64,000 nucleotides of DNA from Symsagittifera roscoffensis (lineage: Eukaryota; Xenacoelomorpha; Acoela; Convolutidae): assembly GCF_963678635.1 (NCBI RefSeq), contig NC_087064.1, forward strand, positions 49,645,346-49,709,345, written 5' to 3'. Positions 12,909-23,720 of the stretch are shown one piece after another. The notes beneath the pieces were generated by a model. The model searched no databases, was not told the origin of the DNA, and was given only the letters and a program-made list of their open reading frames with translations. The position numbers were made by a program, and so were the translations under genes. The number at the start of each line of letters is the position of its first letter. The first letter of the stretch is position 1.

Positions 12909-13836
12909 TGTTGCATGTACGAAAATGCAAAGTCAGATTTCGAATTATTCTTATGACAACGGAGTGGGGAGAGTAACAGTTTTAACGGATTAGCGGTGTT
13001 TATCGTGCATTTTAACGAACGAAGAAGGGTTAATTTGAGCTTACAAATAAATTTTTAAAATTTCGATTCAGACATAAAACACACGTAACTTTCTTTAATC
13101 TTTCACGCACACTGACAACGGCGAACAGAGAAAAACAGTATTCTCAACGAGAGCAAAATTAAAATTAGACAGAGAAGAGTCAGACGAGAAATACGAACGG
13201 TAAGAAGACTATTGTGACCGACAACCATTCCGAGTTTTAGCGATTGGGCCGCTACAATCGTTTCAACCCGAATCCCGAGATTTAGGAAGAGTGTTGGGAC
13301 ATCACTTTCAGCCTTCCTGATAGAAAAAAGAGCGTTTTTTCCCCGGATTCCAGAATCCGGAGCGGTCTCGGGAGGAGAACGCAAACTTTATTTTATAAAT
13401 TTTTAGCTTCCTGGAGATGTCCTGAGTGGAATTCATTTAACATCTAAATTCACTTTCAGATTACGAGAAGCTAGTAGTTAAGGGAAAAAGTTGATCCATC
13501 TTCGATGGAGATGATGATTTTTATCTACTGAACAAAAACAATGGTATAATATTAAATAAGTAGTAGCCCTGTTTTTAGGAGTGACCTCGTGGTCTGGGGA
13601 TACTGAGACCCAGCCATGAGCTCACAATTTTTGCATATAATTGAGTTAATTAGAGCGTTTTGATCGAAGCCGGAAACAGTAACGGGTTTTTTCGACCCGA
13701 TGTTAGAAAAACCACTAAAAGAATTGGTTTTGGCAGAGACGGTGAAAAGCATGTAGAGCTGTGTTTAGACGCTGGTCAGCCGTTTTAGAACCTAGCTTTT
13801 TTTCCCGTCGATATGTACTTGCGGGCGAATGTTACA
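12909..13836 (+). repeat. 3' LTR of copy A
   Basis: About 928 bp, starting TGTTGC and ending GGGCGAATGTTACA. It matches both LTRs of copy B, most clearly over 13310-13836, with the block around 13505-13620 (TCCATCTTCGATGGA, CTCGTGGTCTGGGGATACTGAGACCCAGCCATGAGCTCA in two pieces). In copy B the termini read TGTGACATTCG and CGAATGTTACA and are inverted repeats of each other, which fixes the ends here. Much more diverged from copy B than the two copy B LTRs are from one another, so copy A is the older insertion. Confidence 0.85.
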
Positions 13837-14265
13837 TAGATGATTTTATGGCGCTCCTGGGTGTTTTTTTAACATCATGACCGGCAGAACCGTTAACGTG
13901 CACTACGCGCCGGTGCTGAGCGGATGCCCAAAATAAGGTCCTAACCAACGGGGCGGAAGGGTAGGTCGGAACGCGGAAGACTTCCGGATTCCCGAAAAAA
14001 GCTTTTTAACCTAGTTAAGAACGAAATCCACATACCAGGAAGGGTGGGATGACTGGCCGTCCCGTCGTTCTCTGAATGGTTAGTGACCAAAAAACATTTA
14101 CAGATATACAGGAAACCAAACAAAAAGTAGTATAGTACCTAAAAAAAAACATTAAAAAAACGGAAAAAACCAAAAAAGAATAATATAAAATCAGTAGAAA
14201 TCATCCGCCAGACAAGATGTGATCCGACCGTTCCGTTTGTTGTTGTTAGATATTTTGTTGTTACA
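13837..14265 (+). other. Primer-binding site and leader fragment of a second, tandem element
   Basis: Directly after the copy A 3' LTR comes a 12-base spacer, then TGGCGCTCCTGGGTG at 13849-13863. That is the same primer-binding-site sequence found after the copy B 5' LTR. Homology to the copy B leader (59745-60199) continues to about 14265 and then stops. A normal 3' LTR would be followed by host DNA, so this is an internal-LTR-internal arrangement, with the downstream element truncated to its first ~430 bases. PBS complementarity to a tRNA ending GGAGCGCCA is implied; the tRNA was not identified. Confidence 0.75.
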
Positions 14266-14589
14266 GTTAGATATATTGTTGTTTAGAAATCTAAATTTGA
14301 TGTGACCTTTTTCCCGAACAATTACATTACTTGTACTTCCTTCTACTGGACTTTGCTCTGCATTTGCAACTATTGTAGACAGAAAAATCCCTTATCTGAT
14401 CTCTAGATGTATCTTTGGGATTAATGCCTCTTTTTGCGGTATTCATAATAACCATAAAAATCATAGGAACTAGCGTGTAACGCAACTCCGGTGCTTCAAA
14501 ATTTTAACAACTAAAGAAAAACGCTTATATTGGAAATAAAATCTCCATGCCTTATCCAAGTTCGTTGAAAAATTATAAAACGAACTAAA
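14266..14589. other. Unassigned AT-rich stretch
   Basis: No gene, RNA or recognised repeat seen. It lies between the leader fragment and the degenerate tandem array. Confidence 0.4.
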
Positions 14590-15140
14590 AACGTCCCATC
14601 TCTGAAACTAATAGCAATTGAGCAATCGCATTAAAACGCAAGATCTGAAACTCCTGAGAGTACTCTTGTAATTCCTTTTCATAGTGTTGGAGTTTCGAAA
14701 AAAAAGACAACAAAAAACATCTCGGAAACAAACAGTATTTGAGAAATCGCATTCGAACGCCAGAATTGCAATTTGGAACTGCTGAGATCCAGAGAGTACC
14801 TTCACAGTACGCAACTACAAGTTTAGGAATATGCATTGTTTTGAATTTTTTAAAATCTAAGTTTTCTAAAAAAAAGTTCAAAAAAATCATAAAACACGTC
14901 ATAACTCAAAAACACAAAGATTTGAGCAGTCGTTTTTGGAGACAAAATTTGCTATTTTTGAGAGTATTTTTGCAGCACTCAAATGCAGGGTTGAGAGTTT
15001 CAAGTCTTGTTAAATATTTTTTTTGGTATTTTTACTTTTCTGAAAATTTATGAAAAAATCACAAAAATTGTCGTAAATCGTAAACTAAAAGGATTTGGAC
15101 ATTCGTAATTGGAGTCCAAATTCTCAACAGCTGGACACCC
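14590..15140. repeat. Degenerate tandem repeat, four units of about 130-180 bp
   Basis: Four diverged units begin near 14592, 14719, 14897 and 15074. Each has a 'cgtc-(a/c)-t-actc-aaac' start, a 'tttgagca(a/g)tcg' middle and a 'ctgagagta' or 'ttgagagta' end. Open frames at 14585-14902 and 14739-15053 are by-products. Nothing coding was recognised. Confidence 0.5.
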
Positions 15141-15479
15141 TGACAGCATCCTTATATTGAGTTGCTAATTTCAAACTTGGTTAAGAAAATCAATTGCAGT
15201 CAAAAACAAACTTCTTAAATATTGCAATATACGTTTTAGCTTTACGTGAAAAAAAATTCTTACGTAAAACATGCAAAAAAAAATATGTTGAAAAAACTTT
15301 AACATGATTGAGATAGTGAAGCCCGCATTTAAATCTATTAGACAATGTTAATCATAATAACAATCATAATAACGATAAAAATAGTATAAGAAAATGGTAT
15401 CTTCATCAATCAAACGATTGCAAATTGCAAAAGCTCGCCCAAATTACATGATGACTTTATCATCTAAATTACTTTTTTT
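15141..15479. other. Unassigned AT-rich stretch
   Basis: Low-complexity A/T-rich DNA with homopolymer runs; no gene or named repeat seen. Confidence 0.4.
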
Positions 15480-15849
15480 TTGTTTTTTTTTATGAGATTT
15501 ATGATAAGAAAAGAATTTCAAATGCTTTCCCATCTGTGTGCATCGTCAGGATTTTTTCGAAAAAATGATCTAAATGACGATAAAACCTCAATTTACACAT
15601 GTTATTTACTGTATTTCACATACATTTTGATTTTTAACCAAACTTTGATGTTAAAAATAAGCAAATCTTAGTTGACTTTTAATATTACTATTTAGATTAA
15701 AATCTTCTTAACCCCTAAACTGAATTAAACACATTTTAAATACTTTTTATGGAAGTTTCCGAGTCATAATTTTGAGTTAAAAATAAACATTTTAGTTAAA
15801 AAACCAAAAATACTTTGGATTTTTTTTCCGTATTAGCTCCCTGCTCCTA

Positions 15850-16190
15850 AGCTGCTCGCGCGGGTTCAAGTCGGGTTTCTTTTCCCTGATATGTAAATTC
15901 TCTAGTGTTAACAGTTTTGTTTGATTGTTTGACCTTTCTATAATTTCCCAAGTATTATCTACGCTTTTTCCCTCAAGCCTGCCTTGCTGAAGGTGGAGTT
16001 GTGCCGTTGGTCTGCTTTCTTATCTTTCTCAGTTCTAGTGGTCAAATGTCGAACAGCTTTTCTGACAAAGGCGGAATTGCATTCACTACATGACAGTTTG
16101 TAAACCACTCTTGAGTTCAGGTCAATAGAAAATGCTGACTTCAGTGATGGTGAACATGATGATAGTTTTCTTGTGGTGAAATTCACTTGA
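15850..16190 (-). pseudogene. GIY-YIG endonuclease remnant of Penelope-like copy 1
   Basis: The open piece 16186-15959 reads VVYKLSCSECNSAFVRKAVR and RHLTTRTEKDKKAD. It aligns with VVYKLSCSRCSSTYVGQTVR of copy 2. The CxxC pair ahead of the nuclease core is kept. The YVG part of the active site has become FVR, so it is inactive. It then drifts out of frame towards 15850, where the RIRKEKPG-type C-terminus can be followed. Confidence 0.65.
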
Positions 16191-16599
16191 ACGTTAGTTA
16201 AATTTCGTAACCTGCTTGCAAAATATTGGCTTTACTTACCTCTATATTGCATCATCAGCATTGGGGTCTGGACATCCTTTGGTGATTGAGTTGACGAACT
16301 GCTCTCACTATCCAGGGGCTTGCCCTTACCCTTGATGATTTTTAAAGGGCGTCTGTCGCCACCTTCATGAACCAAATTTCAGGGTACTGATTGTGAGTCA
16401 TTGCGCCCTACTAGTTTCCATAAACTTACTAATTGCTCCCACTTGGATGTACTCCTAGAAACTCTGTATACAGTGCCTTGGATAACACTACTCTTATACT
16501 GAGTTGAGCGCAGCTTCTATAGTTCAGTAGAGTCCAAATATCTACTGGTTTTTGATACCAGTTGCATGTTACACACCTATCCTGCAATAGATTTATTTC

Positions 16600-17480
16600 A
16601 AAACTAGGAACTGCAACTTCTCCTCATAAAAAATTTCCTCTGGAGTGAACTGCAGATTTGGATGAAGAGAATTGGTGGCATCGAGAACAAAACTCGGCTC
16701 CCCTCTGACTGTTCGAACAATCCCATCCACAAACCTGAGCAACATTTTCACTTGTGGATTATCCTTCTCCTTGTTCTTAGCGCGGCAGCAGCTTTCAAAG
16801 TACCAGACTATTCCGGTTATTGATGCTTATACATCATCGAGTTTTTTTTTCGCATTTTGGATGATACCAGTTTCGGCAACTCTCGCATTCAACCCCCTTT
16901 GAACTATATGTTGTTTTCCTGGGGCAACATAGGCATAAACTATTTTTGTCACTCATTGGCTGTACCACCGTTCCCACCGGTATTTCTCGTCTTAGAGCAT
17001 TCAGTCATTTGTTTGCCAGAATTACAGCGAGGGAAGCACCCCTTGCTAGTCCATCAACTTGCATATACCGTGAATCATTACACTTCAAATACACTTTGCT
17101 GACCGCTATATTCAAAAGCCTTTTTATGGTTGCTCCTTGAATTTTCAGGAGAAGATTCCTGGCTGTAGAGCTTCTAAAAGGCAATTTAATTTGCTTACTT
17201 CAGGGGAACATTAATGTACAACCTTTTCACATCAAGAAATATTATGCTTTCATCCGGACAATAGCAGTTGTTTCTCTGGCATCTTTAGTATTGGTTTCAA
17301 TACTGGCTCCATCGATGTTGTCAAAGACCTTTGCGAGCGTTTTGTTAGATTTCTCATACGAGCTGCCCGGAAGTGATAGTACTGGTCGTAGGGGTGTCTC
17401 AGCCTTGTCTGCCTTAGCTAAACCATACCAACGGCGAGTTGTCCCCCTGTTGACCTCATCTTAGAATATAATTGATCACT
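16600..17480 (-). pseudogene. Reverse transcriptase remnant with PHD-type finger, Penelope-like copy 1
   Basis: Broken frames on the minus strand. RT motif A is visible as FLDVKRLYINVPL (about 17205-17245) with the catalytic Asp. Motif C has decayed to FVDG (about 16725-16735). Between motif B and motif C lies a zinc-finger block, about 16800-16960: a CLCC start, then GVECESCRNWYHPKC, then a WYFESC end. It has the spacing of a PHD finger, including the aromatic residue before the His. The same insert is present in copy 2. Confidence 0.6.
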
Positions 17481-19115
17481 TATCTCGTCTCTTTTGTTCA
17501 TGGCGAGTAATTCTCCAGTAAGTTCTTTCTCAATTTTCAGTATAACCTTGTCAGTGGTTGCCTCTTTTTTTAAAAACTGAGCAGATTAAAACAATGATTC
17601 CAGCTTTGTTTCATACGTTTTGCTTCCTCATCATGCAAAAACCAACCCTCTTATCAAAAGGCACAGCCACCAATCCATGTTCTTCCAGATAATTCCTCGC
17701 TTTTTCAACGGCTTTGTCTCTTGGGATTTGCCTTACTTTTTCTTTGCCGCGAGTTCTATTTCACATGAATTTTCACCAGATGCTTTTTGGTTTGTCAATT
17801 GTGAGAGGAAAGTATTGATATCACCCAAAAAGTGCGTTTCATTAAGTTTGTCTCTAAAGGATGCTTCGGGCCCATTGACAGCACGTCATGACTAACCCAG
17901 GCAGTTAAATGTAAGCAAGCACCTTAACTGATTGCGCGTTTCTCCCCCCAAGAGGTTTATCTCGTCTCTCTGACAGTTTTTCTAATTTTTTCTATGGTTT
18001 TCTGATGTAATTTCTAAGCTTACCTCAACTTGACGCCTCACGAAGCGTAAAATGGATGCCCACCACTGTTTGTCGATTTCTTTTTGCACCGGTGATCGGG
18101 CTTTCTTAAGCATCTCCTCATACCTTTTCCTGTCCCATTTGCCCTAAGAGTTTCAGTCGTTAGTAGTTTTAGTTAAAAATTATGCACAGCTTGATCCAAA
18201 AAGAAGCCGTTATCGGGACCCTAAACTTGAAAACGTCCGTAGTTGATCGTTTTTCAGGCATTTTCTTAATGTTTAGTCGATGTACAGATATATGTTTAAA
18301 GTATTTTAAATATATTAACACAATTTTCCAAGTTAGTTTTTTTTTGAAAACTTGTCTGAGCCAACCAGTAGAAGAAGTACTGTGGTCATTGTTTTGCAGG
18401 ACACGAGTAATGAATCTCAAAATGAACAAATCACACTCTCCTCACCCCTGTCTTGGAAGCGCAGACACATCCTCAGCCTTCAGCTTCTGCTCACGTCTTG
18501 CTTTCGCCTTTCTCCCTGTCTGCGATGGTTTCAACTGTTTGTCCCTGATATTGCTAATCAGTTCTGGCAGTCTCTCTTTATGTGCTACTACCAATCGCAG
18601 CTATTTCAGCCTCAGCTCAGCATGTTGGTGTAGCTTCAAATATTTCTTGAGCCGCTCCGGGTCGTTTTGTTTGCTCTTGGGAGTTCCTTCTGTGCATTGT
18701 CAGGACGTTTAAAAAAATTAATCTAATTGACGATGAAACATCATTCTACAAAAATTGTTTACAATAATTCACATACATTTTGGTTCTAAAACATCATGTT
18801 AAAACTTATGCAATCAAAGTTGACTTCTAAATTTACTATTTAGAATAAGCTTCTGAGTCATAATTTCGAATTAGACATGTACGTTTAAAAAAAAAAACAA
18901 GTTTTCAGTGCTGATTAAAAATCTTTTAGAACATAAATTTCGGTTCTGAACCATATTGTGAATTAATTAGCCAATCACAGTTAAACTCTAAAATAACTAG
19001 TTAGGTTAAAATAGTTTTAAGCTATAACAATAACTTTTTTGTCTGGAAGTTTCTGGTTCATAGTTTTGATTTAGACATAAAAAAATTTGATTAAAAAACA
19101 AAAAATAATTTGATA

Positions 19116-19514
19116 TTAAATTTTCAGTGTTAACTCCCTGATCCTAAACGCGTCGTGCGTGTTCAAGCCCGGTTTCTCTTTCCTGATTTGTATTGCCTCT
19201 AGTGTTAATAGTTTTGTTTGCTTGTTCGACCTAACATTAATTTCCCAAGTATGATCTACGCTATTTCCCTCAAGTCTGCCTTGCTGAAGGTGGAAGATTA
19301 ACGGTGAGTCTGCTTTCTTGTGTTCCTCAATTCTAGTGGTCAAATATCGAACAGTTTGACCAACATAGGTGGAAGAACATCTACTACACGATAGTTTATA
19401 TACCACTTTTGTAACTAAAAATTGCTGACAGCTTTTAGTGTCACAACATGTCACCAAAAATGCTGACTCCAGCGATGGTACACAGGATTCTAGATTTCTT
19501 GTGGTTAAAACCAC
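19116..19514 (-). pseudogene. GIY-YIG endonuclease domain, Penelope-like copy 2
   Basis: An open frame of 132 codons. It has VVYKLSCSRCSSTYVGQTVR (the GIY-like strand, the CxxC pair and the YVGQT element), TRIEEHKK, an HLQQGRLEGN helix, a KLLTLEAIQIRKEKPGLN block with the conserved Glu, and a short basic tail ending at a TAA. In Penelope-like elements this domain nicks the target DNA to prime reverse transcription. The duplicated FLVT segments near residue 20-40 suggest a small insertion. The RT lies upstream on the same strand. Confidence 0.8.
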
Positions 19515-19989
19515 TTGAGCGTTGGTTAAACGTTGTACCCTGGTAGCAAAATTTGGCTTTGGTTACCTCTATATTGCATCATCAGCATTAGGGGCTGCAG
19601 ATCCTTTGGTGTATGAGTTGAAGAACTCCTCTAACTATCCAGTTCTTGCTCTTAATCACGATAATTTGCACAAGGAGTCTGCTGTCACTTTCGCGGACCA
19701 ATTTTCAGGGTACTGATTTGTTAGCCATTGCGCTCTATTAGTTTCCATAGCCTTATCACTTTGCTCCCAGTTTGATATACTCCTAAAAACTCGATGTACA
19801 GTGCCTTGGATATCACTACGCATACTGAGTTGGGCGAATTTCTATAGTTCATTATAGACCCGGTATCTGTTGGTTTTTCATACCAATTGCAGGTTACACA
19901 CCTATCATGCGATACATTTTTGTCATACATAGGAACTGCAATTTCCCCTCAGAAATTTTTTCCTCTAGAGTGAACTGCAGTTTTGGATG

Positions 19990-20826
19990 AAGAGAATTGA
20001 CGGCATCAAGTACCTTATTTGGCTGACCTTTAACTGTTCTGTAAATATCATCCACATACCTGAGGAACATTTTTACTTGTGGACTATCCTTCTCCTGGTT
20101 TTTAACGCGTCAGTGGATTTCACCATACCAGGCTATCTCGGTTGTTGATGCGCTTACATTATAGGATATTTTCAAGCACTTAAGATGATACTCTTTTCGG
20201 CAACTCTCGCAATTAACACCGTGTGATATAAACGTTATTTTCCTGCTGAAACATGGGCACAAACCTTTTTTTTCATCCATTTGCTGTATCATCGTTCCCG
20301 CCGGTATTTCGTGTTTTAGAGCAAACTCGTCCTCTTTCAGCCAGATGTTTGTAAGAACTACAGCGATGGAAGAGCCAATTGCTAGATCATCAACTTGCAC
20401 ATAACATGAATCATTACACTCGAAACAGAATTTGCTGACTACCGTATTCAAAAGCATTTTCATGGTTACTCTTTGAATTTCAGGAGACTCCTGGCTGTAC
20501 AGCTTCTGTAAGACAACTGCAATTGCTTCCTTCAAGGGAACATTAGGGTAAAAACTTTCCACATGAAGAGATATTATGGTTTCATTCTGATCTAGAGCAA
20601 GGTTTTCAATTGTTTCTCTGGCATCTTTAGTATTGGTTTCTATATTGGCTCCATAGATGTGTACCAACGGCAGTTTTCCCCTTGTTGACCTCATCTTAGA
20701 ATCTATTTGATCAATTATCTCGTCTCTTTTGTTCATGACAAGTAATTTTTTGTTAAGTTCCTTCTCAATTTTCAATATAACCTCATCAGTGGTTGCCTCC
20801 AATTTCAAAATTGAGCAGATTGCCAC
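19990..20826 (-). pseudogene. Reverse transcriptase core with embedded PHD-type finger, Penelope-like copy 2
   Basis: The open piece 20826-20110 then continues past a TGA to the YVDD box at 20047-20058. RT motif A reads IISLHVESFYPNVPL, with His where the catalytic Asp is expected. Motif B is YVQVDDLAIGSSIAVVLTNI. Between motif B and YVDD lies an extra ~60-residue block (about 20265-20115): GLCPCF, then GVNCESCRKEYHLKCLK, then IAWYGEIH. This is a PHD-like C4HC3 pattern with the last cysteines eroded. Copy 1 carries the same block, with a Trp in the canonical place, so the finger belongs to the element. Known PHD fingers bind histone tails; a targeting role is inference. Confidence 0.65.
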
Positions 20827-21217
20827 AAAGAGTCCAGTTTTGATTCACACGTTTGTTTCATCATTATGCAAAAATCAACCAACTTTTCAAAATGCACTGC
20901 CAGCAACCTACTATCTTTGAGATTTTTCCTCGTTTTGCAACGGCTTTGTCTCTTGGGGTTTGTTTTGCATAAGACTTTGCCGCGGCTTCTATTCCACACA
21001 AAGTTTCATCAGATGTCTTTTGTTCTTCAATTGTGAGAGGAAAATGTCAATATCAGACAAAAATGTGCGTTTCGTTATTTTTGTATCTTATTGGATGCTT
21101 CGGACCCATTGGCAGTAATTCATGTTTGTTTTTTTTCTGATTGCTTTTTTCCACACTGATTTCTTTTTTCTACACCCAAGAGGTTTATCTTGTCTCTCGG
21201 ACAGTTTTTCTAACTTT

Positions 21218-22320
21218 TTAATGGTTTTCTGATGCTGTCTTTAAGCTTGCATCAACTTGACGCCTCACAAATTGGAAAATGGATGCCCACAACTGCTCGT
21301 CGGTTTCTTTTTGAACCAGTGATCGGGCTTTCACTATCATCTCTTCATACCTTTTCCTGTCCTCATTTGCCCTGGACGTTTGAGTAGTATTTTTAGGGGA
21401 TATTTTAGTTGAGGATTCAGGGACGCTTGAGTCGTTTTTGTTGAAAATATTGAACAGCATGTTCCGATGAAACGCGTTCTCGGGGACCCTAAACTTCAAA
21501 AACTCCGGTATTAGAAAGTTTTTCAGACACTTTCTCAGACATTTCAGTCTATTACAGATACTTGAGGTTTTTTAAGAATTTTTAAATAGTCTAAGCCAAT
21601 AATCCAACTTAGTTTTCTTGTTAAGTTTTGTCTGAGCCAAATAGCAGGAAAAATACTGCGGTCAATGTTATGCAGGCTACGAGTAATAAAATTTACAAGG
21701 CACGAAGTAAAACGAATCACACTATCCTCACCCTTGTCTTTGAAGCGCAGACTCTTCCTCTGCCTTCAACGTCTGCTCACGTCTTGCTTTCGCATTCTTC
21801 CTTGTCTGTGATGGTCTCTGTTGTTTGACATTACCAACCAGTTCTGCTAGTCTTTCGTGGTGTGCCACAACAAATTGCAGAGACTTCAGCTCCAATTCAG
21901 CAGTCTGGCCTTGCTTCAAATATTTCCTGAGCTGCTCTGGGTCGTTCAGTTTGCCCATGGAGAGTAACCGTTTTGTTGCAGGATTAATGAGCACTCCAGT
22001 GCCGAGTAGCTGGTTAAACAAGTCGGGCGTTCCTTCCCTTCTGCAATAGGTGATTGCCAAAATCTGCTGCTTCTTCGACGTCAAATTGTTTGTCAGCTCA
22101 GCGACACAAGCTGTGCAATATTTATTGGTTCTGTGGCTGTTATGGGCGTTGTTCAACACGTCGTGCCAGACGTCCATTTTTTTCCATCAAAGGATGTCTT
22201 CCATTAATCGTCGAAGGTTCTTTCCTCGGTTCAGCGCTTTGTTAAAGGCATAGAGGGATAGGCCAGGAATTGCTGTAACAAGGGTTTGGTATTGACTTTT
22301 CTCAATTCTGTTGAAGGTGT
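21218..22320 (-). pseudogene. N-terminal coding region of Penelope-like copy 2, with a probable intron
   Basis: The first part runs from about 22320 (an in-frame TGA precedes the Met at 22177) to 21726, where CAAAGACAAG is followed by GTGAGGATAG, a plausible 5' splice site. The next open part resumes by about 21555 after a weak acceptor and runs to a TGA at 21218, with FLKFRVPENAFHRN, a Lys/Arg/Glu-rich helix and LWASIFQFVRRQVDASLK. Introns are known in Penelope-like elements. The N-terminal region has a CTACVAEL segment and helical heptads; no enzyme fold was recognised. Confidence 0.5.
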
Positions 22321-22564
22321 TGATGATGTGGAACAGGGAGCTAGCTCAAAAAAATGAAACATTTCGGTAACTCAAAAAAACCGACCTTTTTTTACGTATC
22401 GATAAATAAAAACATTCCCTTCCCTTTAAACATTAAAAATTCCCTTCACATTGATAAAAAACCATCAAAATTTTAGATAATGGCCTTTCAATGGGAAAAC
22501 AGTCGAAATTTTTAGCTCTTTTTTTGGTTCATCACAAAATTATGAATATAATTGAAACAATTTT

Positions 22565-23470
22565 TGATTAAAAAAAAATTCAAATGTTTTCACATTATGG
22601 GCATTGTCAGCAATTGAAACTTAATGAATCCAAATGAAAATAAAACATCACGGTACAAACTTTTTTTTACAATAAATCACAAAAGTTTTGGTTCTAAACC
22701 ATCATGTTAAAATATCAGCCAAACACAATTTACCTCTAAAATGATTATGTCGAATAAAATACTTTTAACCTCTAAAAACAAAAAAAAAATTGTAATTAAT
22801 TTGTCTGGAAATTCCTTAGTCATAATTTTGAATTAGACATGTACGTTCCTAAAACAATTATTTTTTCAATGAAAAACGTACGTGTCTAAATCGCAGTTTT
22901 GACCCAAAAACTTCCACACAAATTAATTAAAAATCTTTTGAATATTTTTCGAGATTGAAAGTTTTTTAATCTAAGTTAAAGTTTTAGAGGTCAATTGCCA
23001 TGGACTAATTTTTTAACGAGCTGGTTTAGAAATAATCAAATTTTATGTAAATCATTTTAAAAAACATTCGTAAAATGATTGATGCTTTATTATCATTTAG
23101 ATCAATTTTATTTAAAAATCCTGACAATGCACATAGTTGCCAAAGCGTTTGAAATCTACTTTTTATCAAAAGTTTCTTGAAATTGATTTGTAAAATTGCC
23201 TATTTTGTCATTTTCGTAAGATTTTAATTTTTTTTGAAACATGCGTTTATGTTTTAGCCGATATTTCAATTCAGATTTTTAACTTCAGCGTCAATATCCT
23301 GCTCTTGACCTCATCGCGCGTGTTTGTTCCCGGTCCCTTCTTCCCATGTGAAGTGCTTCTAATGGCAGTAGCCTTACGTTGGTGTTAGCTTGCTTTAAAT
23401 CCTTCAATGCACACCTGCGGTCGCGTGCGCTCAATTCCATACTGCTTAAGATGAGTTTCTAGGAGTAAAT
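22565..23470 (-). mobile_element. Penelope-like 3' end fragments in head-to-head arrangement (copy 3)
   Basis: About 23450-23280 (minus) encodes the last part of a GIY-YIG C-terminus (KKGPGTNTRDEVKSRILTLK, compare the C-terminus of copy 2). The sequence that follows is the 3' UTR. It is present twice in opposite orientation, about 22575-22855 and about 22880-23190, meeting at an inverted repeat centred near 22868 (GACATGTACGTT against AACGTACGTGTC). Both arms end in the GCATTGTCAG terminus of the other copies. Confidence 0.55.
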
Positions 23471-23720
23471 CTTCATTTCGGTGTGCATCAATTCTACCCG
23501 AGTCGAGATTTTTCACCTAATTTGAAGCAAGATTTGAGCGGTTCGAGCGGTTTTTTTAGACAATTACGTTCAAAATCTTGCTTCAAATTGAGCGGTTTGA
23601 GCGGTTTTTGAACAGTTTATCTAAACAAACCGCTCAAAAACCGCGCAAGATTTGAACGGTTTTGAGCGGTTTATCTAAAAAAACCGCTCAAAAACCGCGC
23701 AAAATTTAATAATAAAAAGT

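Larger units (their letters stand above)
1..13836 (+). mobile_element. Giant Ty3/Gypsy LTR retrotransposon, copy A (5' end outside window, inactivated)
   Basis: This is an older relative of copy B (36588-61106, opposite strand). The order seen is leader, gag, macro-like domain, ORF2, 3' UTR, 3' LTR. Position 1 corresponds to about 57.9 kb of copy B, so roughly 2.3 kb of leader plus the 5' LTR lie outside the window. Two large deletions are visible against copy B: about 6.3 kb removing protease, RT, RNase H and integrase near 3270-3290, and about 1 kb near 11910 in the ORF2 C-terminal region. Many stops and frameshifts break the reading frames. It cannot replicate itself but retains the element-specific ORF2 over most of its length. 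Confidence 0.9.
15480..18712 (-). mobile_element. Penelope-like retroelement, copy 1 (5'-truncated, decayed)
   Basis: Read on the minus strand: a truncated N-terminal region from 18712, RT remnants at about 17480-16600, GIY-YIG remnants at 16186-15850, and a 3' UTR to about 15480. Its 3' UTR is shared with copy 2 (18713-19115) and the fragment at 22565-23470, including the GCAT(C/T)GTCAGGA terminus. The 5' end abuts the 3' end of copy 2 at about 18712. Head-to-tail tandem copies of this kind are typical of Penelope-like elements. Confidence 0.7.
18713..22330 (-). mobile_element. Penelope-like retroelement, copy 2 (nearly full length, inactivated)
   Basis: Read on the minus strand: N-terminal coding from about 22330, a likely intron (about 21725-21555), an RT N-terminal region, the RT core with PHD-type insert (20826-19990), an RT thumb in broken frames, a GIY-YIG endonuclease (19514-19116), and a 3' UTR to 18713. 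RT plus a C-terminal GIY-YIG domain with an upstream CxxC pair identifies the Penelope-like class. At least four frame breaks or stops, and a catalytic Asp-to-His change in RT motif A, make it inactive. Confidence 0.75.

Noticed and set aside
12771-12956. 61-codon frame across the copy A 3' end
   Set aside because: It spans the polypurine tract into the LTR and is not open in copy B.
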